Source of the DNA: Stenopsyche tienmushanensis
Taxonomy: Eukaryota; Arthropoda; Insecta; Trichoptera; Stenopsychidae
Direction of reading: 5' to 3'
DNA length: 64,000 nucleotides
Assembly: GCA_008973525.1 (NCBI GenBank)
Contig: WACJ01000521.1
Location: 62,001-126,000, forward strand
Made by a program: the position numbers and the translations under genes. The notes beneath the pieces were generated by a model. That model searched no databases, had not been told where the DNA came from, and saw only the letters and a list, made by a program, of their open reading frames with translations. Shown here piece after piece: positions 1-12,476 of this stretch (position 1 is the stretch's first letter; each line of letters begins with the position of its first letter).

Positions 1-1230
1 ACTGTATGGTAAAGGTACAAACTCCGATTCGCGGAACACACAAAAAAGTGGCAGAAGCCTGGTAAGCCTGATACCCATCATTGGAGGGTTGAAAACTATA
101 CAACGTTGTCAATTTGGAGCTACTATACGGAGCTTCAATATGGGTTGACACACTAAAAACTGAAAGGGCTAGGCTCAATATGACCAGGGTTCAGCGCAGA
201 AGCGTAGCTGCTGCATATCGCATGTTAACGAAAGAGTCACACCGCCTATGGATTTTTTTGCAGGCGAGAGATAGGCCACACCCTGACGGTGTGGGAAAAA
301 GATTAGACAGCTGCATAAAGGGTCAAAGACAGAACGACAGTAAGGATCTTATCGGTGTGGAGGGTGAACACTGAACAGTCTGTTCACAGCCTAGCTACAC
401 AGAAAGTATCATCCACCGATATTTTAACCCCATGAGAACCACTAAACGCAGAGCCTCTAGGTACTTATCCCATTTGCTCCACATCCTTGAAAGGAGTCGA
501 GGTTCCCGCAAGAAGACAGCTTCAGACCACATGCACCTTAAGGTACTTTGGAGGAAGAGATATAGAGGTTAAGCTATTTAAAAGGACGCTATCTAGTGGG
601 GTCACTGCCATCACGAGTCCATCCTCATTCCTTAAGAGAAATGCAGCAGATGACGGACTGCAGAGACTAACCCTTTCACGTGGTATCGGTACCTAGCCAT
701 GGAGACAAGTCGATGTTCGAGCAGCTTAAAGCCATTCTCCCCTATAAGCTCTAGGCTGTTGAGGATAGTGGTGACTTTGCACAGATTCCACTTACTTCTG
801 TAATCAGCAGTTCCACATTCCACTTTATGTATACGCAACACAGGGTGAGCTGCGTACCTAACTTATGTTAGTTGAGTTACTCCAGCAGCGTTTGATGAGT
901 AAACGAACGAGTCTACCTTTACCCCAGGGATTCGATCGTTGTCCACGGGCGTAGAGTTGACCTTTTTGAAGTTTTATGGTTTGGCATCGTGAAGTCTAAC
1001 ACGCAGCTATTGTCCTACGCGATGAGGATAGACGGCATGGACCAAGCATGTCAAAAAAAAAAAATAAGCCTAGGGGGCATACATGGCTGCCACCCTTGAG
1101 TAATACTTAACAAGTAGCCGGATGGCAGCTGAAGAGGAGGGTTGTTTTAGTGAGTAAAAATCCTCCTCTACCACCAGACATGGTGGTGTTTTTCGTAGGT
1201 TTTTCCCCCTCCGCTAAAAAAAGTTGTTAT
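1..1230 (+). mobile_element. R1-like non-LTR retrotransposon relic, 3' end
   Basis: Degenerate 3' part of a non-LTR retrotransposon, cut by the window edge. Broken frames from about 50 to 230 read like the region after the reverse transcriptase of R1-type elements (an IIGG segment, then LLYGASIWVDTL and MTRVQRRS). The same segment occurs in better shape at 29.9 kb (LLYGAPIWAEAL, MARVQRRS). The tail at 1070-1215 (ctgccacccttg, taatacttaa, agtagccggatggcagc, accaccagacatggtggtg) matches the tail of the 29.8-30.7 kb copy, so both belong to one family. Many stops and shifts make it inactive. The R1 clade is inferred from motifs, not from a search. Confidence 0.7.
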
Positions 1231-2700
1231 CAGTGACAGTTCGCGTATAGGCATTGTGGAACTACAACACCTCCTGTTTCCATACGATATTATCCATTTT
1301 ATTAGGCCATTTTTTTTTAGTTATTTCTTTATACTTGTACAATATATTATATAATCAATAAGCTTAATAATGTCAGTAAACAACTCCCAGTTTATAAAAA
1401 ATATGCTTTTTATAAAATATGGAACTGTGTGCTTCACAGTTCCAGTGAAGCACTGTCGCTCCCGCAGTGCCGGTAAAATTATAAATAATTAAAAGTATAT
1501 TTCACCTTTCAGTTTGGGTATCTCTTTCGTTTTTTGCTCTTGTTATGTTCCGTAATTTTTTCATCCATGTATTTTTCTATGATGTTTCCAGTTTTAATTT
1601 TTAAATAAAGTTCTATTTTAATAATATTAAATTTATTTTTATCACTGCCCACAGGCAAATAAGAAGATGTACTTCAGCCCAAGGCATATTGAAGTGCAGA
1701 TGCGTCTACTTAAGCGGAAGCACTCTTGATAAAAAGTTTCAGCATGTGCGCACTCAAATTAATGTACAGCGTATGCCATCGCTGAAAATTAACGTTTTCA
1801 GGAGTAAAGCACACGTCTGCTCCCCCCTCACCCAAATATTTAGTATCATTACTCATCGCGCGGGTTCGTCTGTTCCCCCATCGCGTGGGAGACGTTCCGT
1901 TGGGGGGCGACGCGATGGGCGGAAGCCGTGGGCGCCATAATTCTAATGCGTGGGTCGCAATAAATCCTTTTTGGCGCCTGCAGAGATATGAGCGGAAACT
2001 AATCAATCACCCCTCACATATTAGTGTAGGAAAACATTCGCACACATCACCCCCCTTCAACAGCCCATTTGGGCTTTTTGATTTACTCCGACCCTGCGGG
2101 AATATAAATTCGCCCCTGTGAATTTTTGCCAATATTTGTTATGCAATAATATTCGGGACGGGTGCTGCACTTGAAGATCACTTCAACTCCCACGCCATTT
2201 TTGAGCTGAACGACAATATAAGATGAGTGTACTCTCGGAATAACGAGATAAACTTTCATACGGAGCTTTCGCTACAATTTATTTTGTAGCCGTCACGCCA
2301 TCATCTTTTCTCGGAATATTCCCAAATGTGGCTGAAACATTATTTTACCACTCGTAATCATAATTTTGTCTTATTAAATTTCAGTCAAACTCCACTCCAC
2401 ACATGGGTGCGGCATAAATTGAATGGAGTAAATTGTTATTTTGTTCAGAAAGTTAAACTTCGATCTTAACCTTTTTTAGTGCCGGACAAAGATATATCGT
2501 TATTGTCGACACTTGCGAAAAACGCCAACGTCGATATAACGTCATATATGTGATGACGCTTTACTAAAACAAGGTTTAACTGAAATATATCTGCGAGAGA
2601 CTTGTTTTAAATCTTAATTTCGTGTGTTGTAAAAGCACCAAACACTGTCCTAAACACGATATGCAAAATAAAATCGCACGATTTTAAATCTGAGTGGGGA
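1231..2700. other. Intergenic, nothing recognised
   Basis: AT-rich DNA with a somewhat more GC-rich patch at 1800-2130. The short open frames here resemble nothing I know and lack splice context. No gene, RNA or clear repeat is supported. Confidence 0.5.
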
Positions 2701-2734
2701 AAAAATGTAGAAACAAAATGTCGAGCCAGACTCG

Positions 2735-2905
2735 ACAAAGGACCGCAAAGAGTTAAAGATAAAGCGTATTCACCATTTTGCATCAACATTTGTCCATGAG
2801 AAAGCTCTATTCGAATAAAGTATCGCATTTGCTCTTACTCTATCAAAAACAACAACGCGTCCACAATTCAGAGCGCTGTTTAGAGCTGTTTCAGGACTTA
2901 TTGAG
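2735..2905 (+). mobile_element. mariner transposase fragment (mauritiana type)
   Basis: The plus strand around 2780-2895 reads LHQHLSMRKLYS, then YQKQQRVHNSERCLELFQ. This is the characteristic end of the paired helix-turn-helix region and linker of mauritiana-type mariner transposases, whose usual form is MRKL..WVPRLLTVDQKQ.RV..SERCLELF. The fragment is short, frame-shifted upstream, and lacks the catalytic DDD core. A closely similar fragment lies at the right edge (63.72-64.0 kb). Confidence 0.65.
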
Positions 2906-4040
2906 TGATGTGTTGTTTTAATATTTCAAGGTAATCAAAGAAATGTTTACAAAGATATGAGTACTGAGCATAATATTATTGACCTAGATAAGCAGTGAGT
3001 TTACATTGTAAATTAGCAACATTAACTAATATTATAATAATTAATACCGCGTATGGAATATTTCGACTAGTTATTCAATTAAGCGACATAGATTTTTTTT
3101 TAAAGAATCTATACAAGTTTGGAATTATCATATTTGAGTGTTTGAATTTGATTTAAAATTGCAAGATTAAGATACGGTTGTATCTGAGTTATTTTTGATA
3201 TAAATCCATTTATAGCTAATCTAATAAGACCATTGATATCAACGAAATGGTTAAATTACTTGATGTAGATCATATGTTGTCAATAACAAAATAATCCGAA
3301 GAAATTAGATAGCATGGACTGAATTATGGATGATTTGGTTGCTGGAATAATTGAATGAAAGCTTGAATTTTAGCAGATTATCTTAGGGTTTTGGAAAACC
3401 TTTTTTTTCATGACACGGATTCAATTCTGGACTGTTTTGTTCTTGTCGCCAAACAGTGGAAAAATATTTTGTATCCTTACTGGGTATTTTGATAGTACTT
3501 TCAATGAATATCTATTTGACGCATTAACGGACACAGCAGTCATATGCAGTCATTTTTTGTATGTTGCGTCTGCAGATAATACTTGCTTATTGCGCCGGAT
3601 AAATCTATGCATATCGTCTTCGCGGAAATTTCAAATTATATCTGACATCAACGAAACTTATCAAAACGATAGCAAACTTAAGTGGCTCAAAGACTCTCAA
3701 ACTTTTCTAAACAAAATAAATTAATTTTTATGTAAGATTCAATTTTTGCGATACATTGACTTCTATACATCCGTTTTAGCGATGATATTTACATAAAGTG
3801 TCCATCAAAGCGTTAAAAAACCAGTTAATATTCACAAGAGCATTCTTGTACTATCCTTGGACTAACACTATTACTAAGAAACGAGGATAGTCCCAAAAGT
3901 AGCCGAACTGATTTAAGGATAGAAGTTATTGTTTAAAAAATACTATGATATAAAATACGTATAATTCAAAGCTTAAGTTTCAAGTTGGAAAACGCTACGT
4001 TTTCAGTGAATTTAGTCATCGTTAGTTGATTTGATAGGTC
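2906..4040. other. Intergenic, nothing recognised
   Basis: AT-rich sequence. A 104-codon open frame at 3410-3724 has no recognisable motif and no splice partners, so I do not call it a gene. Confidence 0.45.
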
Positions 4041-4044
4041 TTAG

Positions 4045-4395
4045 TCCAAACTAATGTCAAAGCCGAGCTAGATTCTACTCTGGGAGAGTCTACTTCTTCG
4101 TTTACAACAGTAAAATATGGGTGGCAGAGTTTAAACGAAGCCATACGAGCTGCCAAGACGTAAATCAATCAAATGAGATGACCATGCAAGAAATGGTGAA
4201 GAAAATCCACAAAATTGTATTGGATGAATGTCGTCTAAAAGTGTGCGAGCTATAAGATATAATAGGCATTTCAAAAATTGCGTTACATTGCATATTGACT
4301 AAAAATTTTGAACATGAGAAAGCCGTGCGCAAGATGAGTACCGCATTTGTTCGCGACTTTTTTGTCATTGTAATGCTGGAAAAACGCTATATTAG
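4045..4395 (+). mobile_element. mariner transposase fragment (mauritiana type), N-terminal half
   Basis: Reading across frameshifts gives KAELDSTLGES, SFTTVKY, then KKIHKIVLDECRLKVCEL and GISKIALHCILTKN. These match the two helix-turn-helix DNA-binding units of a mauritiana-type mariner (usual form: VHKIVL.DRRLKVREIA..VGIS..). The catalytic domain is missing. Stops at about 4254 and shifts at 4130-4180 make it a dead relic. Confidence 0.7.
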
Positions 4396-5550
4396 AAAGA
4401 AGATCCAATCGGTTATATCAACACATTTACTAGCATTTTTTTAATATAAATCTTCTTTGGTTTTTTCCCTTATTTTGATAGAATCTATGCATTTTATGCT
4501 TAAAATCACTCCAAAATGAAGTTGCGCATAGGCAGGTTTTATTGCTTTATTTCATACTGCGGTACATAAACTATGATATTTCTGGCTTTAATCTAATAAT
4601 TTAGCATTATCTTAATCATATGCTCGGGGCAAACTTGGACCAATAAACTAGGCGTTAATAAAAACCATTAAATTAACCCATTCACGCCGCTATCTCTGTT
4701 TAACTTGTTAACTTGTGAGCCCTGCTAACTATTTACTTTTTACTAAGTATATTAAGTTATACAGTAGTGCTTGGCTCATTTTAGCAAACGCCGAGCTCAA
4801 AGACCTATTTAAGGATATATTTTCGACAAAATTAACTTCTGGTAACTTTGCCCGCCGGCTTAAGCCTTATTTCCACCCGAAAAGCAGTTAGTTTTGCCGG
4901 CTTATTGCGCTCCAACGGGAAACTAAAGCGCGCCGCGCCGTACAACCTTTAAACTTGATATTATCTGGCGGTTAGTACCTTCGGTTAAATTCATGGACGT
5001 TTCGGGCTTTCGTGGTTTCCTTTCGGTGGGAATGGGACACTTAGGGTTAAAAGGCGTCGTGGAAATTCTTTGATATAGTCTTCAATGCGTATATCGTTGC
5101 AAAACAATGATGCCCTTGGATAAGTGCATTCAAATGCATTTTAAATTATCACATTATGAATATAGATTTAATGATTGTGCATTCATTTCCTCAAGGCTTA
5201 AATAAATCGAAACATGTAAATTATAAAGCGATATTGCATACAAATATACTGTTTTCATTCTAATAAAATGTGATGCATATGATGTGTCATTAAGTCGTTA
5301 AATACATACAATTCAGTGACTCTCAAAATGTATACAGGAAAACGAAGTATCTGATGTTTAATCAGGATGACTATAAGAATTCAAACCGGTCTTAGTTTTA
5401 CGAAGCCGACACGTTTACATAATGTAATATAAATCTGGTTTTTTGCATTATTTGATGGCAAACCAGATTTTTTATTGCATAAATGATGTATAAATTCTCT
5501 TGTAACACGGAGTGATTGAACAGTTCGAAAATCGCAGGAATATTTTAGTT
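4396..5550. other. Upstream region of SDR A
   Basis: No gene seen. A GC-richer stretch lies at about 4850-5040 inside AT-rich DNA. It lies 5' of SDR A and could hold regulatory sequence, but no specific site is recognised. Confidence 0.4.
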
Positions 5551-5558
5551 CTAATGTA

Positions 5559-5597
5559 TATATAAAGATAAAAGAAGAACACAATATAGCGACAGTT
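5559..5597 (+). promoter_or_regulatory. Candidate core promoter of SDR A (TATA plus initiator)
   Basis: A TATATAAAG box at 5559-5567 is followed 34 bp later by ACAGTT at 5592-5597, which resembles the arthropod initiator TCAGT. The ATG at 5601 would leave a leader of only a few bases. SDR B and SDR F show the same pair at similar spacing, which raises confidence. Confidence 0.4.
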
Positions 5598-5600
5598 AAA

Positions 5601-8600
5601 ATGGATCGTTGGGTTGGTAAAGTTGCTGTCGTTACTGGTGCCAGTGCTGGAATAGGAGCAGCCATTCTGACGACATTGGCCTCCAAAGGGTTGATTGCTG
5701 TCGGATTGGCGCGAAGGGATGATGCAATTAAAGTCAGTACCGTGCCAAAAATGTACATAATTTAAAATGCAAATTTAATACATTTTTAATACATTAAATA
5801 GACATTGGCAAATAAAACCAAAGGGAATATATACGCAATCAAATGCGATGTAACGAAGGAAGAAGACGTCGTCAGAGCGTTTCAATGGATCGAAAAAAAT
5901 CTCGGAGGTATCAGCCTTCTCGTTAATAATTCTGGAGTGCTTCATTCGGCACCCTTAACAGGTTAATATCTATTCAATATTGTCATTCAACACTATATAA
6001 ACATTTGGATTAAATTCGAATTCGATTTATTTAGATGAAATTGCCGATAACTGGAAAGAAATGCTCAACGTCAATATTTTGGGATTGTCCATATGTACCA
6101 GAGAGGCTGTTAAAAGCATGAAGAAACACGGAGATGAAGGACATATCGTTCACATAAATAGGTATTTGAATACATTTGGATATAGGATATTTCAATAAAG
6201 ACGCTCAATGTTTAAATATAAATCATCATCATCATAGCGCAGCCACTAACAGTCCACTACAGAACTATGGGCCTCTTCAATATCCATTCATAGGAAAGGG
6301 GTTACATCCATTTCGTCTGTATCATACATTCACCTCCTCATTCGCTCGATATTGAAGGTAGCATTACCACCGAGTTTTATTTTGAACGCTCACCCAACGG
6401 GTATCCTGAGTGAACGTATTGACGAACGCTTTCGCGAACGTCTCGATAAGGAGTTTGGGGTGTTTGTAAAGACTGAGTAGTTTTCATAGGGAGATGGTGG
6501 AAAACTACTCTAGACGACCTTTTTGACTCTACTGAAAAGGGCTTTCTGGAGTACAAGGAGTCCAGTCCCCCCTTTCCTCGCTAGGGCGTTGCCGGGGTAG
6601 GGTGAAGACATACGAGACGCTTAAGTGCATCTCGGATTCGCTCCTACACCAACTGAGGGTGTCTCCCCGTCACCGTACAACTTACCCGAGCGGATTCGAA
6701 ACTGAGTGGTTTCGCCATTTTTTCAGGTTGCCCCTCTCAGTTCGGCGATTACAAAACGATATAGAAGTCAACGGAAGACAATGTTGTTTTTCGTTGCAAA
6801 GTAAAGATCATCAAATGCATCTCCTCGAGGCCGTCTTCTTGGTGTTCTTCTTGTTCCTGCTCCGTTCCTAGAGTCTCTCGGATCCGAACCGGTGAGGTTC
6901 CTTGAGTTCCATACTGCTAAGTAGGGAAGACCATGCAAGAGACAACGAGCGACATGCAAGTTAAGATTCGTATAAAAAGCAATGAATAGTATATAAACTG
7001 GGTATCAGCTTGCTGTTAGAAGAGTATTTAAGTATCTACTCTGTAAAAAGGTACTAGTCAAGTGGCCAATAGATAAAATACATAAAATCGTATAAGTATA
7101 ATAGTTAGGAGTAGTCAAATGTGGTTAGGCCGCAAAAGTATTAGTCAAATTGTATTAGCAAGGGGTAGTTATGTCGCATCACAGTATTCGAACTTTGACG
7201 CTTAGTGTCTACCGGGCACAATCAAATAATATTTAATCGGTCAGACTGGGAGTAACTGGAAAAAAAATATATAGAGACATAGCTGAAACGAATAGGTTAA
7301 AGTCAGGTATCAAGTAATATCCAATAGTCAGGTCCATATCAAATAGTTTTATAGTCAAGATTGTATTATGGGAGCAGTCGAAAAAGCATTTTGCTCCCAG
7401 TGTTCCCGCGTTTATGTGATAGTAGGAGGCGGATGTGTGCGAGTGTTTGTTAATTCACTTACCTTGGAAGCTTGGATTATTATGATCTTACTTGCGTTAT
7501 TATCCTTGTTGTAGTTCCTCTCATGTGACGCGGTGAAGATGTTCCATTTTTTGTGTAGATGTCGTAAAAACAATGTTTTTCGGCGTCACTCGCGAATTTT
7601 ATATACAAGTGTAGTCGGCGTTTCGTCAGAGCGTACGAATGAACTTGCGCGGGGGAGAGTGGAGGGGGGGGGTCCCCGGCGTTGAGGGTGCCGACAAGTC
7701 ACAGAAAGAACTCAACGTATCACAGAAACGAATTATTTTCGCAAAGCGTATCGAGCGCCGAGTCGTTTTTCCTCCGACTATCGGGAGAAGACTGAATGTT
7801 AAACTTTGACAATTATTGAGAGGTTTTTAAGTCCTTAATTTTATTACAGTTAAGCGTCGATTGGGAACGGCCCACTGGAGGTAGAGAAAAGAAAGGCACA
7901 AAAAATGCATTTCTTTGAATTTCGATGTTTGCCATAAGCCGCATGTTTAGGCGATAACGAAGGATGAGATGTAATAAAATTTAGCATTATATTATAACGT
8001 TTCGCGTGTAATTTTCGTTAGGACAAGATGAAACGGTCTTACTGATGAAGGGGGCCCTGTCGGAGGGCGCAGCCCCGGCGGTGAGGTGCCGACAAGTCAC
8101 AGAAAGAACTCAACGTATCACAGAAACGAATTATTTTCGCAAAGCGTATCGAGCGCCGAGTCGTTTTACCTCCGACTATCGGGAGAAGACTCTTAAATAT
8201 AAATAAAACAACTTATATATAAAATATCTTATAAATTTTTATCATCATTTTTAAGATTATATTATGGCATTTATTATAAGATATAATATTGTTCAAATAT
8301 CCGTCCAAATTTTCCTTGGTGATAAATATTCATAAGGTTCTATTATCGATGATTTTGTCGCATAAATCTGGCTGAATTTACCGAATGGCGTTCATTATGT
8401 TGACTTTAAGAATACCAATTGCTTGCAATTTATTTGTTAAAGTTAGCGATTTAAGATAATCTCAAAGGAAGAAGTCTAAAGGTGTTCAATCGCACGATCT
8501 TGGTGATCAAGTCACGCGAGATAATCATGATAAAAACATAAATTTGATAACATGAATGCATTGTTCAAGGCTTTCATAATAATTTGCCACATCTTATTAA

Positions 8601-9221
8601 ATAATTTATAATAAATTTCATAGAAAGGCCGTTAAAATCCAACGAATTTAGAGCGTCTCTATTGAAAGATTCTGTATTACCATCGCATAAATAATATGTA
8701 TAAAATTAAAATTATAATAAAATATCAAAATCAGCATTGCAGGACATTCAGTATTACCTTATGGATCTTTTGGTATGTATACAGCAACAAAACATGCGGT
8801 AACAGCTCTTACCGAAGCACTTCGTATCGAGCTCTACAGTGAAAATAGCAAAATTAAAATCACGGTATATTGCAAATTTTTATGATTAAAATTCGATTAT
8901 TAATATGAAATTTAGCCTCAGTTTAATGGAAATGAAATTATAGAGCTTAAGTCCTGGACTTGTTGATACTGATATGGGCAGGAGAGGCATCGACGTCGTA
9001 ACTAATGGCGCATTTAAGGACGATGGCGAAATGGAAGGATTTTTAACATCTCAGGATTTGGCCGACACTCTCATTTCGATCATAAGCATGAAGCCATACA
9101 TCCAAGTGCGTTTCGATTGCGATAAATTCGTCGATAGACCACGAATCTTATCGTTCTTATCGTTGATATGTTTCAGATCCAAGAGTTGACTTTACAAGCC
9201 ATTGGAAGGAAACTGCTGTAA
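5601..9221 (+). CDS. SDR A: farnesol dehydrogenase-like short-chain dehydrogenase
   Basis: Six exons: 5601-5732, 5802-5961, 6035-6161, 8735-8864, 8944-9105, 9177-9221; 251 residues, normal for a classical SDR. All junctions are GT-AG with matching phases (0,1,2,0,0). Visible motifs: TGASAGIG at 12-19 (dinucleotide binding), Arg38-Arg39 after beta-2 (typical of NADP preference), Cys-Asp at 59-60, NNSG at 86-89 (usually NNAG), Asn111, Ser140, Tyr155 and Lys159 (catalytic tetrad; YTATK), and SPGLVDT in exon 5. Expected role: NADP-dependent oxidation of a primary or secondary alcohol in the cytosol; no signal peptide or membrane segment. Mosquito farnesol dehydrogenases of juvenile hormone synthesis are in this family, but the substrate here is unknown. 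Intron 3 (2.6 kb) holds repeats. Closest neighbour in sequence is SDR B. Confidence 0.93.
6227..6285 (+). repeat. Retroelement-tail-like fragment in SDR A intron 3
   Basis: An ATC-rich microsatellite (catcatcatcat) runs into a stretch ending in agtccactacagaactatgggcctc. The layout resembles the conserved CAGCC...GTCCACTGCTGGACATAGGCCTC tail common in insect CR1/Zenon-like retroelements and derived SINEs. Only this tail is recognisable. The sequence to 6960 is GC-richer than its surroundings and may belong to the same insertion. Confidence 0.4.
7686..8191. repeat. Pair of 108 bp direct repeats in SDR A intron 3
   Basis: Positions 7686-7793 and 8084-8191 are nearly identical, both running from ggtgccgacaagtcacag to tcgggagaagact with only one or two differences. 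They start 398 bp apart. GC-rich runs precede each copy. The pair could be ends of an inserted element or a local tandem duplication; no coding sequence lies between them. Confidence 0.75.
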
Positions 9222-9358
9222 CGCGACCTTATTAAATTCTGATCCAAGCGAGATGATGTAAATGTCATATATTACGATTCTAATGGTCGACATTTGTTGG
9301 GTAATTTCTTAAACGTGCACGTATCTTTATTGTGTCTAAGACCTTGTATGTACAATCC

Positions 9359-9364
9359 AATAAA
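9359..9364 (+). promoter_or_regulatory. Poly(A) signal candidate of SDR A
   Basis: AATAAA 138 bp after the SDR A stop codon. Confidence 0.55.
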
Positions 9365-9989
9365 AGAAGTCACTGAAGGATGTCGTCGTTATTTTGCCAA
9401 TTTGTCGTTAATCATAAGTTGGACTTTTTTACAAGTGTACGATGGAGTAATAATACATATTATGCAATAATGGCTATTTAAGTATTGTTAGATAATAGCT
9501 CAGAAATATTCAACCTGGACTTTTGGATGTTTTTTACTATTTGCATGCATTTTTGTATTCATCAAAATTACCAAAGACAATGAAAAATATTTTCAATAAA
9601 AAAACTCTCCTATATTCGATAATATAAATGGCAATCCAAGAAAAAAAAACCCATATTTTTTATTTTCCCTAAAAATTAATCAGATTTGATATGAAGATTG
9701 AGGTTTTATAAAATTAGCACGCCTATAGCTATAAAACAATGCGATTCACCGAAGAGTCGATATGTTTTTTCATGGAAAATGGTCACATATTGGTGAGTCG
9801 AAAACTGTCTCATAAAAAACATTTTGATACAATAAAAATGTAAATCAAACAGCTTTTTGCGCAGTTTCCATCTCTAAAATTCCTGACAGTTAAAAAGTTA
9901 AGAGCTGTTCCAAGGACTATGCAAATTACGCATATTTTATAGTAGTTTTAATGAAATTTCACTTTATAGAAGAAAATACTTTTATAAAT

Positions 9990-10345
9990 AATATATTGAA
10001 TAATTATTAGGGATATCGAAAAGTATTCGCGTATTTTGAAACCTTACGTTTGAGCACAGTTTATATATGGACACAATGATGGAGATATTTATGGTGAAGT
10101 GGTTATCGTCGACAGATGCATACCAATATTGGTTTCAGATATTTAAATCGGGCAATAGAAGCTTAAGGGATGGACCGATAACAGGACGACTAAAATTGAA
10201 GAGTAATCAATGTTACCCATCCTATTTATATAAAAGTGTGTTAAAAAGAGGATTTATGATTTTGTTCATATAGCAATAGGAGGACCCAAAAATAATAGCG
10301 TATTTTGAAATCTTATGTTTGAGATCAGTTTGTGTCCGGACATAA
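9990..10345 (+). mobile_element. mariner-like fragment with flanking 55 bp direct repeat
   Basis: The plus frame from 10067 contains YQYWFQIFKSGNRSLRDGP, which resembles the second helix-turn-helix end of mariner transposases (...YDWFKRFKEGDESLEDKPRSGRP). The sequence just before it (cgtattttgaaaccttac..., 10030-10065) recurs just after it (10297-10340). The match is short, so this is tentative. Confidence 0.45.
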
Positions 10346-10550
10346 CTTTTTTTAATAGAACTAGAAATGGCAACAATCAGAGCCGTAATTAGGGTATTGG
10401 CAAGGGCCATGGCAAGCATCTAAGGTTCGCTCCTCTCCCTCCCCCTGGAAATGTATTAAATACATAAAAATATAAAACTAATACAATAAATACAATATAT
10501 TAAATACTATTATAATGTATATACCACGATAAAATTTATTTAGACGCTAC

Positions 10551-10705
10551 GTTGTTTTCTTGATCGTATAGATCATAGAAAATGCCACAATAAGCCCTAA
10601 AAGAAGACGAGGAGTGGCCACAAAGTTTGTATGTCCAATCGGTCCGCTTTTCGGATCGATGATATGACAAATGAACGCCTCGAGATCGGATGCCATACCT
10701 GAACA
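10551..10705 (-). repeat. Dispersed repeat, copy 1 of 3
   Basis: About 155 bp that match, on the opposite strand, 33262-33420 (shared: tcggtccgcttttcgga, gagtggcca, gaaaatgcc, ctacgtt). A more diverged copy lies at 48340-48445. No coding sequence. It is probably the end of a transposable element or a SINE. Confidence 0.65.
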
Positions 10706-10844
10706 TTACAAACTCTCATTATGAAACGAGTTGTCCGAAGATGACTGATTGGATGGGTCGTTTAAATTTTACAACGTTTAAGCGATAAAAAATAAAAGCG
10801 GATTTAGACAACTCAGTATAAATAAGGTTGTCTCATAAGTTTCT

Positions 10845-11180
10845 TTCGCAAATGAACACAGATCTAATCATAGCCATGGTTGAATAAAGCCCACGATATA
10901 CTGTTCGCGAAATAGCTAACAAGTTAGAAATTCCACGAATATCCGTCCATAATCATCTGACAAAATTGGGTTACATCAATCGTTCAGATCAACTGACTGA
11001 CTCAAATAAACTTCAGCGTTCTTCTTCTCCAACGACATAATAGCCAACCTTTTTTGAAGAGACTTGTCACTGGAGATGAAAGTTGGATACTCTATGAGAA
11101 TATCCAACGTAAACGGTCTTGGACCAAGGGTACAGAAGCTTTAACTGGCCTACATCCAAAAAAAGTTGTTGTGACGAGGC
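10845..11180 (+). mobile_element. mariner transposase relic
   Basis: Across several frames the plus strand reads YTVREIANKLEIPRISVHNHLTKLGYI, then (with shifts) PTFFEETCHWR, CDEALFF. The first block is a typical mariner helix-turn-helix with the link to a LGK/LGY strand. A later stretch near 11055-11095 corresponds to the LL.R.VTGDE.W.LYEN block that carries the first catalytic Asp (gtcactggagatgaaagttgg). Multiple frameshifts, no intact frame, and no C-terminal part. Confidence 0.6.
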
Positions 11181-11339
11181 GTTGTTTTTCATCACGATAA
11201 AAACGGACAGAGTCGATCAGTGTTCGTTCATGTAAAGTAGAATGGTCAAGTAAAATAAAAACCATGTTCAACTCTCGACCGGGTCGGTATTCTGCGTTTT
11301 GCGCCCCAAGCCCAATTGCGCCCATGGCGGGCGCCTGCT

Positions 11340-12340
11340 TTTTTTATTACCTGATTAAATTAAATTACCTAATTGAATCAGATCCATGGCAAACAATCGA
11401 GGAGTTACTGCATTTAAAATATTTTAAAGATAGTTTTTAAAAAAAGGGTTTACATGACTGCCTAACCGAAGGGAAGATTTGTTAAATTATGAAGGGAAAT
11501 ATACTTTATAATAAATTTAAACTATTTTAAATAAATACGCAAATACTTTTCAATATAATCGTACCGATAATATATATTACATATAGTCTAAAAGTGGTAA
11601 TTTTTTTTCGCATCAGCGCCCGACTCAAATGTATTTCGTTACTTTGTCAGTCTCGTTATTTAATAGACATGCTTAGTATACACTCAATAATATTATTCCA
11701 GCATCAAATCATGCGCATATTATTATATGTATTTGGATAACTATTATTTGCTTAGTTTAAATGCTATGTAATAAATTCCAATAATATTGATAAAGGGCGA
11801 TGAACATTGCCTGTATGTATAATATATAGCCATAGGTGATGTTTACATAGCATTTGAAGCAATCCGTATTCAGAAGACATAAACGTTGTTGTAAGAGCCA
11901 CCCTTTTTCTTAAAATTTCATCCCTTGCACGCAGAGACATCAAAAGTTTCGCCTTTCAACAAGTTTTTCTTCGACGTAGGTAAAAGTTGGCGGGGAGTTC
12001 TTTTGGAGTTGGTTGTTAGTTGCGCCCTCATTAAGGCTTCATTGCTCAACCCTCCGACTGGGTGGTGCTTTCTTTGTTGCAGCACTTGAAATTTACGAGT
12101 ACGTTTCAACTAGCCCCTGTTAAGAAGATTAAAATTCACGGAAAATTCACAAGTTTCTTAATATTTAACGCGAAATTTAACGAGAAATTGCTCGCCCTGC
12201 CGGTATAGCGATGTGCATTTCTTAGCACAGATACGGCGTACGCTTTAATTAATATTTTTGATTTATTGCTGACGTTTTTAATTCTTAATTCAACGTAAAA
12301 AAGGTCCACAACCTCTGATTTTGGTCGTAATCAATCCGAA
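11340..12340. other. Intergenic, nothing recognised
   Basis: AT-rich DNA upstream of SDR B. One short, slightly GC-richer stretch lies at 11920-12110. No gene or repeat is supported. Confidence 0.45.
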
Positions 12341-12356
12341 TTGAATCATTAGAGCG

Positions 12357-12392
12357 TATATAAGCATGTCAAATACAAACGGGCTAACAGTT
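12357..12392 (+). promoter_or_regulatory. Candidate core promoter of SDR B
   Basis: TATATAAG at 12357-12364 with ACAGTT at 12387-12392, about 30 bp downstream. This is the classical TATA-to-initiator spacing. It predicts a leader of about 88 bases before the ATG at 12477. Confidence 0.45.
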
Positions 12393-12476
12393 CTTTTAAC
12401 ACTTGTGGTTTTATATTTTTAAAAAAGTTATATTTTTATAATCAGTGAATAAAATCTGTAATTAAATCCATTTGCG

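Noticed and set aside
2070..2092. agcccatttgggcttttt, which looks like a bacterial intrinsic terminator
   Set aside because: The sequence is clearly eukaryotic; a chance hairpin.
5381..5758. 125-codon minus-strand frame overlapping SDR A exon 1; similar antisense frames over exon 1 of C, F and G
   Set aside because: These are shadows. The conserved glycine/alanine-rich exon 1 leaves the complementary strand open in every copy (reading ...[13 protein letters not shown]...). No independent motif.
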